Shown here: piece by piece, positions 56,178 through 64,000 of the stretch
Layout of the letters: every line of letters begins with the position of its first letter
Position numbering within the stretch: position 1 is the first letter of the stretch
Source: Desulfobacula sp.
GTDB lineage: Bacteria > Desulfobacterota > Desulfobacteria > Desulfobacterales > Desulfobacteraceae
Direction: 5' to 3'
Length of the DNA: 64,000 nucleotides
Assembly (NCBI GenBank): GCA_018645325.1
Contig: JABGOU010000012.1
Coordinates: 1-64,000 of the forward strand
The notes under the pieces: generated by a model
Seen by the model: the letters and a program-made list of their open reading frames with translations, nothing else
Databases searched by the model: none
What the model was told of the DNA's origin: nothing
Translations under genes and position numbers: made by a program

Positions 56178-57161
56178 ATGAAAAAAGCATTAATTTTGAC
56201 AACAGCTGTTTTATTTGGAATAGTACTTTTTCTGGGATCATCTGCAACGGAAAGCCAGGCAAAAGCAACTTTTGTGACCATTGGAACAGGCGGAATTACA
56301 GGTGTATATTATCCAACCGGTGGTGCGATTGCCAAGATAGTTAACAAAAAACGAAAAGAATATGGTATCCGCTGCACAGTTGAATCTACTGGTGGATCTG
56401 TTTTTAACATCAATGCAATTTTGTCTGGAGACCTTGATTTTGGTGTAGCTCAGTCAGATCGTCAATACCAGGCTGTAAAAGGGATTGCAGACTGGAAAGA
56501 TAAAGGACCCCAGAAAGACCTGCGTGCAGTATTTTCCATCCATGCAGAAACTGTAGATCTAATTGCGGCTGTAGATTCCAACATTAACAGTCTTGCCGAT
56601 CTGAAGGGGAAAAGGGTCAATATTGGAAATCTTGGATCCGGTTATCGTCAGAATGCCATAGACGCACTTGAGGCCAATGGACTGAACTGGGAGACAGATT
56701 TTAATGCAGAAAGTTTAAAAGCTGCTGAAGCACCCGGACTGATCCAGGACGGCAGGATTGATGCGGCCTTCTATACGGTTGGACATCCTTCAGGGTATTA
56801 TAAGGAAGCCACTTCAGGAACCCGGGCTGTAAAATTTGTTCCCATTGAAAATATTGACAGTCTTTTGGAAAAATATTCTTATTATGCCAAGGCTGCAACA
56901 TTGATGAAAAATTATCCCGGTGCTAAGAATACAGAAGAAGCTGTCCCGACATTTGGCGTAAAAGCAACCTTTGTTACATCAGCAAAAGTACCTGACAGCG
57001 TGGTATATGCCATTACAAAAGAAGTATTTGACAACTTTGAAGCATTTACCAAGCTGCATCCTGCTTATGCCGGCCTCACTAAAAAAGCCATGTTGACCGG
57101 TCTTTCTGCACCTTTTCATCCAGGTGCCCTGAAGTACTACAAAGAAGCAGGCTTAAAGTAA
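56178..57161 (+). CDS. TAXI-family TRAP transporter solute-binding protein
   Basis: A 327-residue periplasmic binding protein. Signal peptide about 1-29 (cut near SQAKA). The mature part opens TFVTIGTGGITGVYYPTGGAIAKIVNKKR, the TAXI hallmark, with ISV-type STGGSVFNINAILSGDLDFGVAQSD following. It would deliver an organic acid (substrate unknown) to the fused permease encoded next. AGGAGG lies 6 nt before the ATG. Confidence 0.93.
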   Translation: MKKALILTTAVLFGIVLFLGSSATESQAKATFVTIGTGGITGVYYPTGGAIAKIVNKKRKEYGIRCTVESTGGSVFNINAILSGDLDFGVAQSDRQYQAVKGIADWKDKGPQKDLRAVFSIHAETVDLIAAVDSNINSLADLKGKRVNIGNLGSGYRQNAIDALEANGLNWETDFNAESLKAAEAPGLIQDGRIDAAFYTVGHPSGYYKEATSGTRAVKFVPIENIDSLLEKYSYYAKAATLMKNYPGAKNTEEAVPTFGVKATFVTSAKVPDSVVYAITKEVFDNFEAFTKLHPAYAGLTKKAMLTGLSAPFHPGALKYYKEAGLK

Positions 57162-57195
57162 TTAGATTTTTCTAAACTGTGTTTAAAAGGTATTG

Positions 57196-57246
57196 GCAGT
57201 GGAAAAGACGTGTAATTGATATGGCTTTTCCACTGCTGTCCTCAAT
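57196..57246 (+). promoter_or_regulatory. Inverted repeat between receptor and permease genes
   Basis: GCAGTGGAAAAG (57196-57207) and its exact complement CTTTTCCACTGC (57235-57246), with a 27-nt loop and no T-run. Probably an mRNA hairpin that stabilises the receptor message or lowers read-through. Confidence 0.6.
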
Positions 57247-57258
57247 AGGGTGAAGATT

Positions 57259-59349
57259 ATGGGCGGTACTGAAGTTCAAGAGGTTGACGATGGCCTGGAA
57301 CTGGCCAGGAAAATGGCAGAAGAAGAAGAAGGAATAGGAAGAAAACCCCTGGGCCTTGAAAAATGGGTGATTCCATTCATTGCAGTTACCTGGAGTTTGT
57401 TTCAGCTGTCCATAGCCAGCTGGCTGATACTTGACTCTACTTATATCCGGTCAATCCATCTTGGGTTTGCATTATTAATTGTTTTTTTAAATTATCCGAT
57501 ATTCAAGAAAAAAAAATTTGGATTGAAATTTTTGTCTGCCACAGACAGAATTCCTGTTTTTGATTATATTATTGCCATTATTGCCTGCCTTAGTGCTCTT
57601 TATCTTGTGCTTGATTTTGTAGGGATAACCACGCGGTATGGTGCGCCAATTCAAAGGGATATAGTCATTGGCATCCTTTTGACGGTATTACTTCTCGAAG
57701 CAGCCAGAAGGGTGATTGGACCGGCACTTCCCATTATTGCCATCGGTTTTTGTGTGTATGCCTTTTTTGGGCCCTATATGCCGGACCTCATAGCCTTTAA
57801 GGGGGTGTCATTAAATCGGTTTGTGGGGCAGATGACCATGTCCACGGAAGGTATTTATGGTATTCCCCTGGATGTTTCCGCAACCATTGTTTTTCTATTT
57901 GTTCTTTTTGGTGCCATGCTGGACAAGGCCGGGGCAGGGCGCTATTTTATTCAGCTTGCCTTAAGTCTTTTAGGAGGATTCAAGGGTGGTCCTGCAAAGG
58001 CTGCCATACTTGGAAGCGGGCTTACCGGAATGGTATCAGGTTCCAGTATTGCAAATATTGTTACAACAGGAACATTTACCATACCCATGATGAAAAAGGT
58101 GGGTTATCCAGCCACCAAAGCTGCAGCGGTTGAAGTGGCTGCAAGCACGGACGGACAATTGGCACCTCCCATTATGGGCGCTGCTGCATTTATTATAGCG
58201 GAATATGTAAATGTCCCCTATGTAGAAGTGATTAAGGCCGCAGCCATCCCGGCGTTTGCCTCCTATGCCGCATTGTTTTATATTGTCCACATTGAAGCAT
58301 CCAAACTGGGTTTAAGGGGGATGGCGAGAAAAGAACTCCCTGTGTTCTTTAAAACTTTTTTAAGCGGGATTCATTTTATGATCCCCATTGCATTACTGCT
58401 GTATGAGTTGGTTGTGGTGAGACATTCTCCTGAACTAGCAGCCTTTCGTGCCATCTGGCTCATGGCCATTGTGATGATATTTCAGGAACCGATCAAGGCA
58501 TATATAGCTAAAAAACCCATAGGTCCTGCAATAAAAAAAGCGATTGTTGATATTTTTTCGGCATTTGCATCAGGAGCCCGCAATATGGTTTCAGTAGCCC
58601 TTGCAACTGCCGCAGCCGGCATCATTGTCGGGGTTGTATCACTTGGGCTGGGAGGACTTATTACCGAAATCATTGATGTGGTCTCCATGGGTAATATTTA
58701 TCTCATGCTGGTCATCACAGCCTTTGCAAGCCTGATAATTGGAATGGGACTGCCCACAACTGCAACCTATATTGTTATGGCATCATTGACAGCTCCTGCA
58801 ATTGTTACTATTGCCGCTGCCCAGGAATGGTTTGTGCCGTTAATGAGTGCCCATCTTTTTTGTTTTTATTTTGGAATTCTTGCAGATGATACACCGCCTG
58901 TAGGGCTTGCTGCCTATGCAGCAGCAGCCATTGCAAAGTCTTCGCCCATTGCCACGGGCATACAGGGATTCATGTATGATATTCGAACGGCAATCCTGCC
59001 ATTCATGTTCATATTTAATTCTGATTTGATCCTGCACGAAATTAGGTCCTGGTCCCAGGGAATATTGATTTTTCTCATGGCGTGTATTGGTAATTTTGCC
59101 TTTGCATCAGCAACCCAGGGATGGTTTGTGGCAAGAAACAGGATATGGGAAATACCCTTGTTTTTAAGTGTTACCATTTGTGCTATGAGGCCTGATGCCA
59201 TTGCATCCCTGATTGGACTGCCCCATGATCAGCGGTACTATGTTTATCCTGTTGCCCTTATTATTTTTGGTATCCTCTATTTGATGCAGAGACCCAGAAT
59301 TCCCAAAGAAAAGACCACGACAGATAAAAAAGCGTTTGGTGATTTTTAA
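57259..59349 (+). CDS. TRAP transporter fused permease (4TM/12TM, TAXI type)
   Basis: A 696-residue membrane protein fusing the small (DctQ) and large (DctM) subunits. The N-terminal part has about 4 helices; GYPATKAAAVEVAASTDGQLAPPIMGAAAFI and IGMGLPTTATYIVMA are DctM motifs. ATG 57259 is used; a GTG at 57250 is in frame. It operates with the TAXI receptor encoded before it, driven by a sodium or proton gradient. The UspA gene follows by 22 nt. Confidence 0.93.
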   Translation: MGGTEVQEVDDGLELARKMAEEEEGIGRKPLGLEKWVIPFIAVTWSLFQLSIASWLILDSTYIRSIHLGFALLIVFLNYPIFKKKKFGLKFLSATDRIPVFDYIIAIIACLSALYLVLDFVGITTRYGAPIQRDIVIGILLTVLLLEAARRVIGPALPIIAIGFCVYAFFGPYMPDLIAFKGVSLNRFVGQMTMSTEGIYGIPLDVSATIVFLFVLFGAMLDKAGAGRYFIQLALSLLGGFKGGPAKAAILGSGLTGMVSGSSIANIVTTGTFTIPMMKKVGYPATKAAAVEVAASTDGQLAPPIMGAAAFIIAEYVNVPYVEVIKAAAIPAFASYAALFYIVHIEASKLGLRGMARKELPVFFKTFLSGIHFMIPIALLLYELVVVRHSPELAAFRAIWLMAIVMIFQEPIKAYIAKKPIGPAIKKAIVDIFSAFASGARNMVSVALATAAAGIIVGVVSLGLGGLITEIIDVVSMGNIYLMLVITAFASLIIGMGLPTTATYIVMASLTAPAIVTIAAAQEWFVPLMSAHLFCFYFGILADDTPPVGLAAYAAAAIAKSSPIATGIQGFMYDIRTAILPFMFIFNSDLILHEIRSWSQGILIFLMACIGNFAFASATQGWFVARNRIWEIPLFLSVTICAMRPDAIASLIGLPHDQRYYVYPVALIIFGILYLMQRPRIPKEKTTTDKKAFGDF

Positions 59350-59371
59350 TCATTATTAAAGGAGAAAGCCA

Positions 59372-59866
59372 TTGGATACGATTAAAAAAATTCTTGTTCC
59401 CCTTGCATTTGCAGATTATTCACAAGGTGTTTTTAATTGTGCAGTGCAAATGGTCTTGAAACATGATGCCAGTCTTATTGTTTTAAGTATCATCAATTCA
59501 AGGGATATTGAATCAGTGGAAAGCATTGTTTCCATGGGTTATGATGTTGATGCAGAACACTATGTTGAAGAGATCCGCAAAGAGCGGAAACAAAAGTTGA
59601 ACAAAATGGCAGATGAGGCCAAAATTGACAAGGATAAGATTAAGGTCATGTTCAAGATTGGAAATCCTGTTGATGAGATTTTAAAGGTTATCATTAAAGA
59701 AGCGCCTGATCTTGTTGTCATGGGAACAAGGGGTCGTGGCAATCTGAAAAATATTATTATGGGATCTGTTGCTGAAAAAGTTTTTAAGAGATCTCCAGTT
59801 AATGTTTTGTCTTACAGGGATGAAGATGTTAAAAAAAACCTGACAAAAAGATTTAAAAGCGGTTAA
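59372..59866 (+). CDS. Universal stress protein (UspA family)
   Basis: A 164-residue single Usp domain starting at TTG 59372 (GGAG at 59361). IKKILVPLAFADYSQGVFNCAV at the start and the ATP-loop MGTRGRGNLKNIIMGSVAEKVFKRSPVNVL are typical of the ATP-binding type. UspA genes commonly follow TRAP transporter genes, where they may tune transporter or metabolic activity. It converges with the amidohydrolase-like gene on the minus strand. Confidence 0.9.
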   Translation: MDTIKKILVPLAFADYSQGVFNCAVQMVLKHDASLIVLSIINSRDIESVESIVSMGYDVDAEHYVEEIRKERKQKLNKMADEAKIDKDKIKVMFKIGNPVDEILKVIIKEAPDLVVMGTRGRGNLKNIIMGSVAEKVFKRSPVNVLSYRDEDVKKNLTKRFKSG

Positions 59867-59870
59867 ATTT

Positions 59871-60662
59871 TTATAAAAGCTGAACATGAGATAAAATCGC
59901 ATTTTGAAGCCCGTTTTTGACTGCGGCAATCACATCAGGATAAACAATTCCTTTTTTTTCATCCATATACACCTTGGACACTTCAGTGGGAAGGACAAGA
60001 ATTCGGTCATCCATATTGCAAAGACGTCTGCAAAATTCTGCTTTGCCTGAGAATACATGGTTTTCCGCTACATCGGTTTTTATGCCTGGCAAAGATATGT
60101 TGCCAAGCTGTTCCAGCCATAATGAGATGGCTTGTTTCCATTTTGATTTGTCCAGAAGGGCTGTGCCAAGATTAAAAACAGGAGGTGATACAATCCCCTT
60201 TTCCTTTTGGCGTGAAATATTATAGGAATGAATATCATATATAATACAGATGCCAAAGCGATCCAGAATTCTTGCAATACAGGTTTCCATAAATTTGTAA
60301 AATGATTCATAACTTTTTAAGCTTTTTTGATTCATTTCAGGGGTTGGCGAGGTCTTGTAAACCTGTGTGCCCCAGAACCTTTCAGGTGTGAGGGGCAAGG
60401 CTAATTCCCGGGACCGGTTAAGATCATATACAGACCGTGATTCAAGAGCCCAGACTGCATTGCAAAGTGTCTTTATCATCAGTTCGGTACCTGTATCTTC
60501 TTCAAATTGTCGCTGGTTGGAATCAAGCGCCATTAAAGGCCGAAGTTCCTCCCTGACATGGTGTCCGGCATGGATGGCAGTGGCAATGAATGGAAGAGAA
60601 AAATCAAGGTGATAGGCAAAGCCTCCCAAAGGGTCTGTTCCCTGAATCATCGTGTCAGACAA
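59871..60662 (-). CDS. N-formylglutamate amidohydrolase-like protein
   Basis: A 263-residue protein. The best start is a TTG at 60662: AAAGGAGGT lies 7 nt upstream, while the ATG at 60701 has no site. FIATAIHAGHHVREELRPLMA, then YDLNRSRELALP, YDIHSYNI and EVSKVYMDE, fit the FGase family (metal ligands His/Glu likely in AGHHVREE). Classical FGase hydrolyses N-formylglutamate in His degradation, but no hut genes are nearby. It is the last gene of a four-gene operon (CapA, racemase, ATP-grasp), which suggests another amino-acid-derived substrate. Confidence 0.8.
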   Translation of the reverse strand: MSDTMIQGTDPLGGFAYHLDFSLPFIATAIHAGHHVREELRPLMALDSNQRQFEEDTGTELMIKTLCNAVWALESRSVYDLNRSRELALPLTPERFWGTQVYKTSPTPEMNQKSLKSYESFYKFMETCIARILDRFGICIIYDIHSYNISRQKEKGIVSPPVFNLGTALLDKSKWKQAISLWLEQLGNISLPGIKTDVAENHVFSGKAEFCRRLCNMDDRILVLPTEVSKVYMDEKKGIVYPDVIAAVKNGLQNAILSHVQLL

Positions 60663-60700
60663 TGAGTTACCTCCTTTTTTTGTGTTCGACATTGATGGCA

Positions 60701-61690
60701 TTATTCAATATTGTATCGGGATAAAGCCGAGCTTACGATATGGTCGATGAGTTTTCGATAATCTTCCATTGGGCCGTGGGAAGAGGGATAGTTCAGGGAA
60801 AATATCTGTGGACTCCAGCTTTTCACAGGCTTTAATCCCGGTATCCCGTTTACTTCAATTATTTTCATTTTATCATCGGCATCAAGACGCATGTCAGCCC
60901 TGACATGGTCCAGGCAGTTCAATGCTTCCATGGCCTGGCGGCAAAGTTCAATCAGTTCTTCTTTTTTTTGCAAAACAGGTTTTATCTTTGTAACGCCAAC
61001 TCCTCTTAAATCACTTCTCAGGATAGGATATTTACCATACATGGAAGGATCAACCACGACTTTTCCGGGTAAAAAGACTTGATGCGCGCCATTGCCCAGC
61101 ATCAACACCGTGTATTCATCTCCTGGAAGGTATTCTTCCACTAAAGCCGGCTGTTCAAACCCGTTTTCAATATAATCTATTCTTTTTTTCAACTCTTCAG
61201 GTGAATTGACAACGCTTTCATCGCTGATGCCCACAGATCTGGACTCATAACTGGGTTTGACAAAAGCAGGATAAACAATGTCGGGAAGGGCATCACTGCT
61301 TGTAAGCTGGTAATGGTAGGGGACTGAAATTTTTTTGCGGTTCAATATCTTATGGGTGGTGGTTTTATGGATCAGGTTTTTCATGGTTTGTGCGTCTGGT
61401 CCGATATAGGGGATGCCTTTATCATCTAAAACATCGGCAACCCATTTTTCATCCCCCTTGTTCATGCCTATGGTCTCTGATTTTTCAGAGATATGATAAA
61501 GAGCGCTCCAGGCAATATCAAACCTGTTTTTTTCAAGGCTTGAGTAAAACTCTGCCATATTGTTGACAAAGGCGATCTGCGCACTTTTTCCTGAGTCATC
61601 AATTGCCTGTTTAATACTTTGGGTGACCTTAAGATCCCCCCAGCCCTGGGCATCACCTGCCGGGCCTGTTATTAATAATATTTTTTTCAT
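60701..61690 (-). CDS. ATP-grasp ligase, D-alanine--D-alanine ligase-like
   Basis: A 329-residue ATP-grasp enzyme. IPYIGPDAQTMKNLIHKTTTHKIL matches the Ddl region before the ATP-grasp fold; PAFVKPSYESRSVGISDESVV holds the ATP-binding Lys; ALVEEYLPGDEYTVLMLGNG and MKIIEVNGIPGLKP (metal Glu/Asn) are typical. It probably ligates an amino acid or dipeptide with ATP. Unlike true Ddl it lies with a racemase-like and a CapA-like gene, not in a cell-wall cluster. Start ATG 61690. Confidence 0.85.
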   Translation of the reverse strand: MKKILLITGPAGDAQGWGDLKVTQSIKQAIDDSGKSAQIAFVNNMAEFYSSLEKNRFDIAWSALYHISEKSETIGMNKGDEKWVADVLDDKGIPYIGPDAQTMKNLIHKTTTHKILNRKKISVPYHYQLTSSDALPDIVYPAFVKPSYESRSVGISDESVVNSPEELKKRIDYIENGFEQPALVEEYLPGDEYTVLMLGNGAHQVFLPGKVVVDPSMYGKYPILRSDLRGVGVTKIKPVLQKKEELIELCRQAMEALNCLDHVRADMRLDADDKMKIIEVNGIPGLKPVKSWSPQIFSLNYPSSHGPMEDYRKLIDHIVSSALSRYNIE

Positions 61691-61731
61691 TTAATAAAAA
61701 AACCTTTCAATATAGGGTGTGCAAACTATTT

Positions 61732-62664
61732 TTAAATTTCAAACAGATCCGGATTCCATTCATAGGCGGCCAGGGCCTTGACAGCTTCAGGAGAAACATC
61801 TTTCAAGAGCCTTACATAGGCATCAATTCTTCTGGGTTCCCAAAAGACTCTGGACATCACACGCATGTCAATGTCAGGAGAAAAAGCATCTGTTTTATCC
61901 GGGTGTAGAATTTCAGGGTCATAAATTACATGATCAGCCATTCTCTGGTTGGGATTGAGAATTTTGACCGCATCTTTTATATGACTGGACAATGCGGTTT
62001 GAAAAAGATCTTTACAATATCCGAAATGGGTACAGCAAAGAGCGGCATATAAAGTTCCACACGATTGTTGTATTTTTGAAACCGCCATTGAAACATTGGT
62101 ATGGATCATTTTTGAAACATCAGGGCTAAAAGGGTCTCTCTCAATTTTACCGGCAAGATTTGTGCATCCCTGATTGGTAATTCGGTTGGGGCTAATACCC
62201 ATTTTAACAAGCTGGTTTTGATGGGATTTTTCAGCAATGGTGGTGGGTGTGCCAAATATAACCACCTGGCTGTCCGGATCTGATATAAGATTTTTGTGGA
62301 TTAGTTGAACCCCATGGTCCACAATACCGGAAACCTTAGGTTTTGTGTGTTGACTATAAGACGTAAATGGATAAATCACTGAAAGTGTATTGCAGGCAAT
62401 GAGAATGATGTCCGGCTTAAAGGTTTCCATGGTATTCATAGCATTGTTAAAAATCCCGGCCTTTTGATCCATGGTGTTTAAATGATTATATCCTCTGTTT
62501 GGTTCAGGCCAGGCATTGAAATAGACCATTGAGACATATTTCCAGGGTGAGGATTTTTTAAGATGTGCCGCAATCAGGGCAAATACAGAAAAACCCCCCA
62601 GCCCTGAATCCGTTACCAGAATGGTTTTCCCGGAAGATTCTTTTTCGTTTTCGAAAGGATTCAT
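61732..62664 (-). CDS. Aspartate/glutamate racemase-like protein (MurI superfamily)
   Basis: A 310-residue member of the Asp/Glu/hydantoin racemase superfamily. TDSGLGGFSVFAL is the Glu racemase opening; IACNTLSVIYPF holds the first Cys and ALCCTHFGYC the second, so both catalytic cysteines are available. It is longer than MurI, with an extra C-terminal part (RIDAYVRLLKDVSPEAVKALAAYEW). It would supply a D-amino acid to the ligase encoded next. Gap to the CapA gene is 5 nt. Confidence 0.8.
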   Translation of the reverse strand: MNPFENEKESSGKTILVTDSGLGGFSVFALIAAHLKKSSPWKYVSMVYFNAWPEPNRGYNHLNTMDQKAGIFNNAMNTMETFKPDIILIACNTLSVIYPFTSYSQHTKPKVSGIVDHGVQLIHKNLISDPDSQVVIFGTPTTIAEKSHQNQLVKMGISPNRITNQGCTNLAGKIERDPFSPDVSKMIHTNVSMAVSKIQQSCGTLYAALCCTHFGYCKDLFQTALSSHIKDAVKILNPNQRMADHVIYDPEILHPDKTDAFSPDIDMRVMSRVFWEPRRIDAYVRLLKDVSPEAVKALAAYEWNPDLFEI

Positions 62665-62669
62665 TGAAA

Positions 62670-63926
62670 TTATCCTGTATTTTTATGATCATCTGTTTTT
62701 CGGGTTAACCACTCTTTGATCAAGCGTCGTGACCACTCAGGGGAAGAGTCAAGTTTTCCTTCCACAATATGCGTTAAAAAATCTTTCCAATGGTGATAAT
62801 GCTGTCGGGTTGTCAGTCTGTTGCGAAACATTGCCGCTCCTTTTTGAGGCTCTGTTTTTATTTTTTCCATGATCATGGATATTTCATTAAAAAAGCCCTC
62901 AATGCCATAGAAGTGCAGAAAACCATCCCATGCCACTTCCAGGTGTTTGTCATCTTGTAATGGCAATGAGATTTCTTTAAATTTATCCCGGAAAGGTTTC
63001 AACTCAGCCCCTTTTACACAGGACAGCCCAAGATCATGTATTTTATATGGAACAAGCTCAAGGGAGACAAGAGCGTCTTTATTGATCCCCAGGTTTACAA
63101 GATAGCCTAACTTTCGATAGTAAAGGTCGGTAGGTTGATAAAAAGCAAAATTTCCCAGGCTGTAAATAATGGGCGTATTCTTATAAAATTGAATGCCCTG
63201 GGGAACATGGGGGTGATGGCCTATAACAATATCTGCCCCTGCTCTTACCATCTTTTGAAAGGCCCGGGCAACATAAGGCGGCGGAAAAGGGATATATTCA
63301 ATACCGCAATGGGAAATGACAATGATGAAATCCACTTTTGATTGAAGTGCTTTTATGGTATCTTCAACTTTTGACAGATCCCAGCCCATAACCCCGGGTC
63401 CTTTCCCTGCAAAAGTGAGATCTTCTCCTTCGCTGAAATTGACAATGGCAATTTTAGTATCCTTAACATTTATCACAAGGGGGGCAGCAGCTTCTTTAAT
63501 GGACATTCCTGCACCAGTCCACTGAACATGATTCCGGTTTAAAACATCCAGGGTATCTTCAAACGCATCAAGCCCATAATCAAACACATGGTTGTTTGCC
63601 AGGGTGACCACATCAAAGGGGACAGCTTTCAAGGCCTTGATGTGGCGCTGTTCACCTTTGAATACAGCACCGCTTTTAAAAACGGGCGCGCCCCTGTCAC
63701 TCAAGGGGGACTCAAGATTTGCAATGGATAGATCCGTTGATCTTAAAATGGGAAGAAGATCGCCATAAACGGATTCAGGAGAGGTTTCCATGATCTCCTT
63801 GAACATGCGAATGGGAGCCCAGTCACCGGCAATGGATATTTTTATAACCTCTTTTCCGGTATCAGAAGTGGTTTGTTCGGCTGCCCAGGCTCCTTTTTCC
63901 CAGTCAAATGATGATATTGTCGGCAT
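62670..63926 (-). CDS. CapA-family protein (metallophosphoesterase-like)
   Basis: A 418-residue protein without a signal peptide, so probably cytoplasmic. Family motifs are ISIAGDWAP, IANLESPLSD, VTLANNHVFDYG, VISHCGIEY, IGHHPHVPQGI and YSLGNFAFYQ; these line up the metal-binding residues of the calcineurin-like CapA fold. CapA/PgsA proteins take part in poly-gamma-glutamate synthesis. Here no membrane ligase (CapB/C) is seen, only a soluble racemase and ligase. GGAG lies upstream of ATG 63926. It is the first gene of the operon. Confidence 0.85.
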   Translation of the reverse strand: MPTISSFDWEKGAWAAEQTTSDTGKEVIKISIAGDWAPIRMFKEIMETSPESVYGDLLPILRSTDLSIANLESPLSDRGAPVFKSGAVFKGEQRHIKALKAVPFDVVTLANNHVFDYGLDAFEDTLDVLNRNHVQWTGAGMSIKEAAAPLVINVKDTKIAIVNFSEGEDLTFAGKGPGVMGWDLSKVEDTIKALQSKVDFIIVISHCGIEYIPFPPPYVARAFQKMVRAGADIVIGHHPHVPQGIQFYKNTPIIYSLGNFAFYQPTDLYYRKLGYLVNLGINKDALVSLELVPYKIHDLGLSCVKGAELKPFRDKFKEISLPLQDDKHLEVAWDGFLHFYGIEGFFNEISMIMEKIKTEPQKGAAMFRNRLTTRQHYHHWKDFLTHIVEGKLDSSPEWSRRLIKEWLTRKTDDHKNTG

Positions 63927-64000
63927 ATTGGCTCTCCTTTAAAGGCTTTTTATTATCATAAAAAACAATTAAAGCATAGTGGATTAAATCGTGCCGGCAG

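Overview
The window looks like a piece of a low-GC (by eye, about 40%) genome of a sulfate-reducing Desulfobacterota, probably a Desulfobacteraceae relative. This is inferred from the gene mix: a 2-oxoacid:ferredoxin oxidoreductase, corrinoid/UroD-type methyl transfer proteins, a tungsten AOR remnant with MoaD, an ADP-forming acyl-CoA synthetase, a TAXI-type TRAP transporter and an XrtA/PEP-CTERM exopolysaccharide locus. No rRNA is present, and one tRNA gene (Phe) is. Species assignment cannot be made by eye.

Layout. 1-0.5 kb: end of an IS21-family element (istA on the minus strand, cut by the window edge). 0.5-6.6 kb: a one-directional array of six toxin-antitoxin modules (HicAB, BrnTA, RHH/PIN, DUF1778/GNAT, MazEF, Phd/PIN) plus a DUF4143 ATPase. 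It is punctuated by full or partial copies of a structured element of about 105 bp that begins with the palindrome GGGTCTGACCC. The element abuts, or even supplies, the stop codons of the genes before it. Most modules carry their own sigma-70-type promoter just after the element. 6.7-24.5 kb: an exopolysaccharide and PEP-CTERM locus. It holds a polyprenyl-phosphate sugar-phosphate transferase, PrsT-like TPR lipoprotein, five PEP-CTERM proteins (one an IdeS/C66-like cysteine peptidase), Wza-like export protein, outer-membrane barrel, Wzz-like chain-length protein, BY-kinase and two tandem XrtA-associated ATPases. Two sigma-54-type promoters share an upstream dyad. A duplicated kinase 3' end shows that a segment of about 4.4 kb was inserted between the kinase and its ATPase. 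The exosortase gene itself is not in the window.

24.6-29.7 kb: a GntR regulator divergent from a 2-oxoacid:ferredoxin oxidoreductase (alpha, fused beta-gamma) and an MFS transporter, with an 18-bp perfect inverted repeat between. 29.8-33.3 kb: a minus-strand cluster matching the E. coli yjfIJKL stress genes (PspA-like, DUF2170, DUF2491, DUF350). 33.3-36.1 kb: corrinoid protein, UroD-like methyltransferase, a decayed AOR gene and a MoaD-like gene. Three copies of a 135-bp MITE-like element lie in 28.2-35.3 kb. 36.3-42.6 kb: a second DUF4143 ATPase, then two-component genes (sigma-54 activator, soluble kinase, receiver, NarL-type kinase). 42.8-44.4 kb: small metabolic genes (ABM, gamma-carbonic anhydrase, macro domain).

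44.8-52.8 kb: housekeeping genes (tRNA-Phe, rsmE, valS, nadC, a GGDEF response regulator, lepA). 52.9-59.9 kb: enoyl-CoA hydratase, ADP-forming acyl-CoA synthetase, TAXI receptor, fused TRAP permease and UspA, which together look like uptake and activation of an organic acid. 59.9-63.9 kb: a tight minus-strand operon of CapA-like protein, Asp/Glu racemase-like protein, ATP-grasp ligase and N-formylglutamate-amidohydrolase-like protein. Its gene combination suggests an uncharacterised amino-acid-derived product. The two best candidates for something undescribed are the structured element of the toxin-antitoxin array and this operon.
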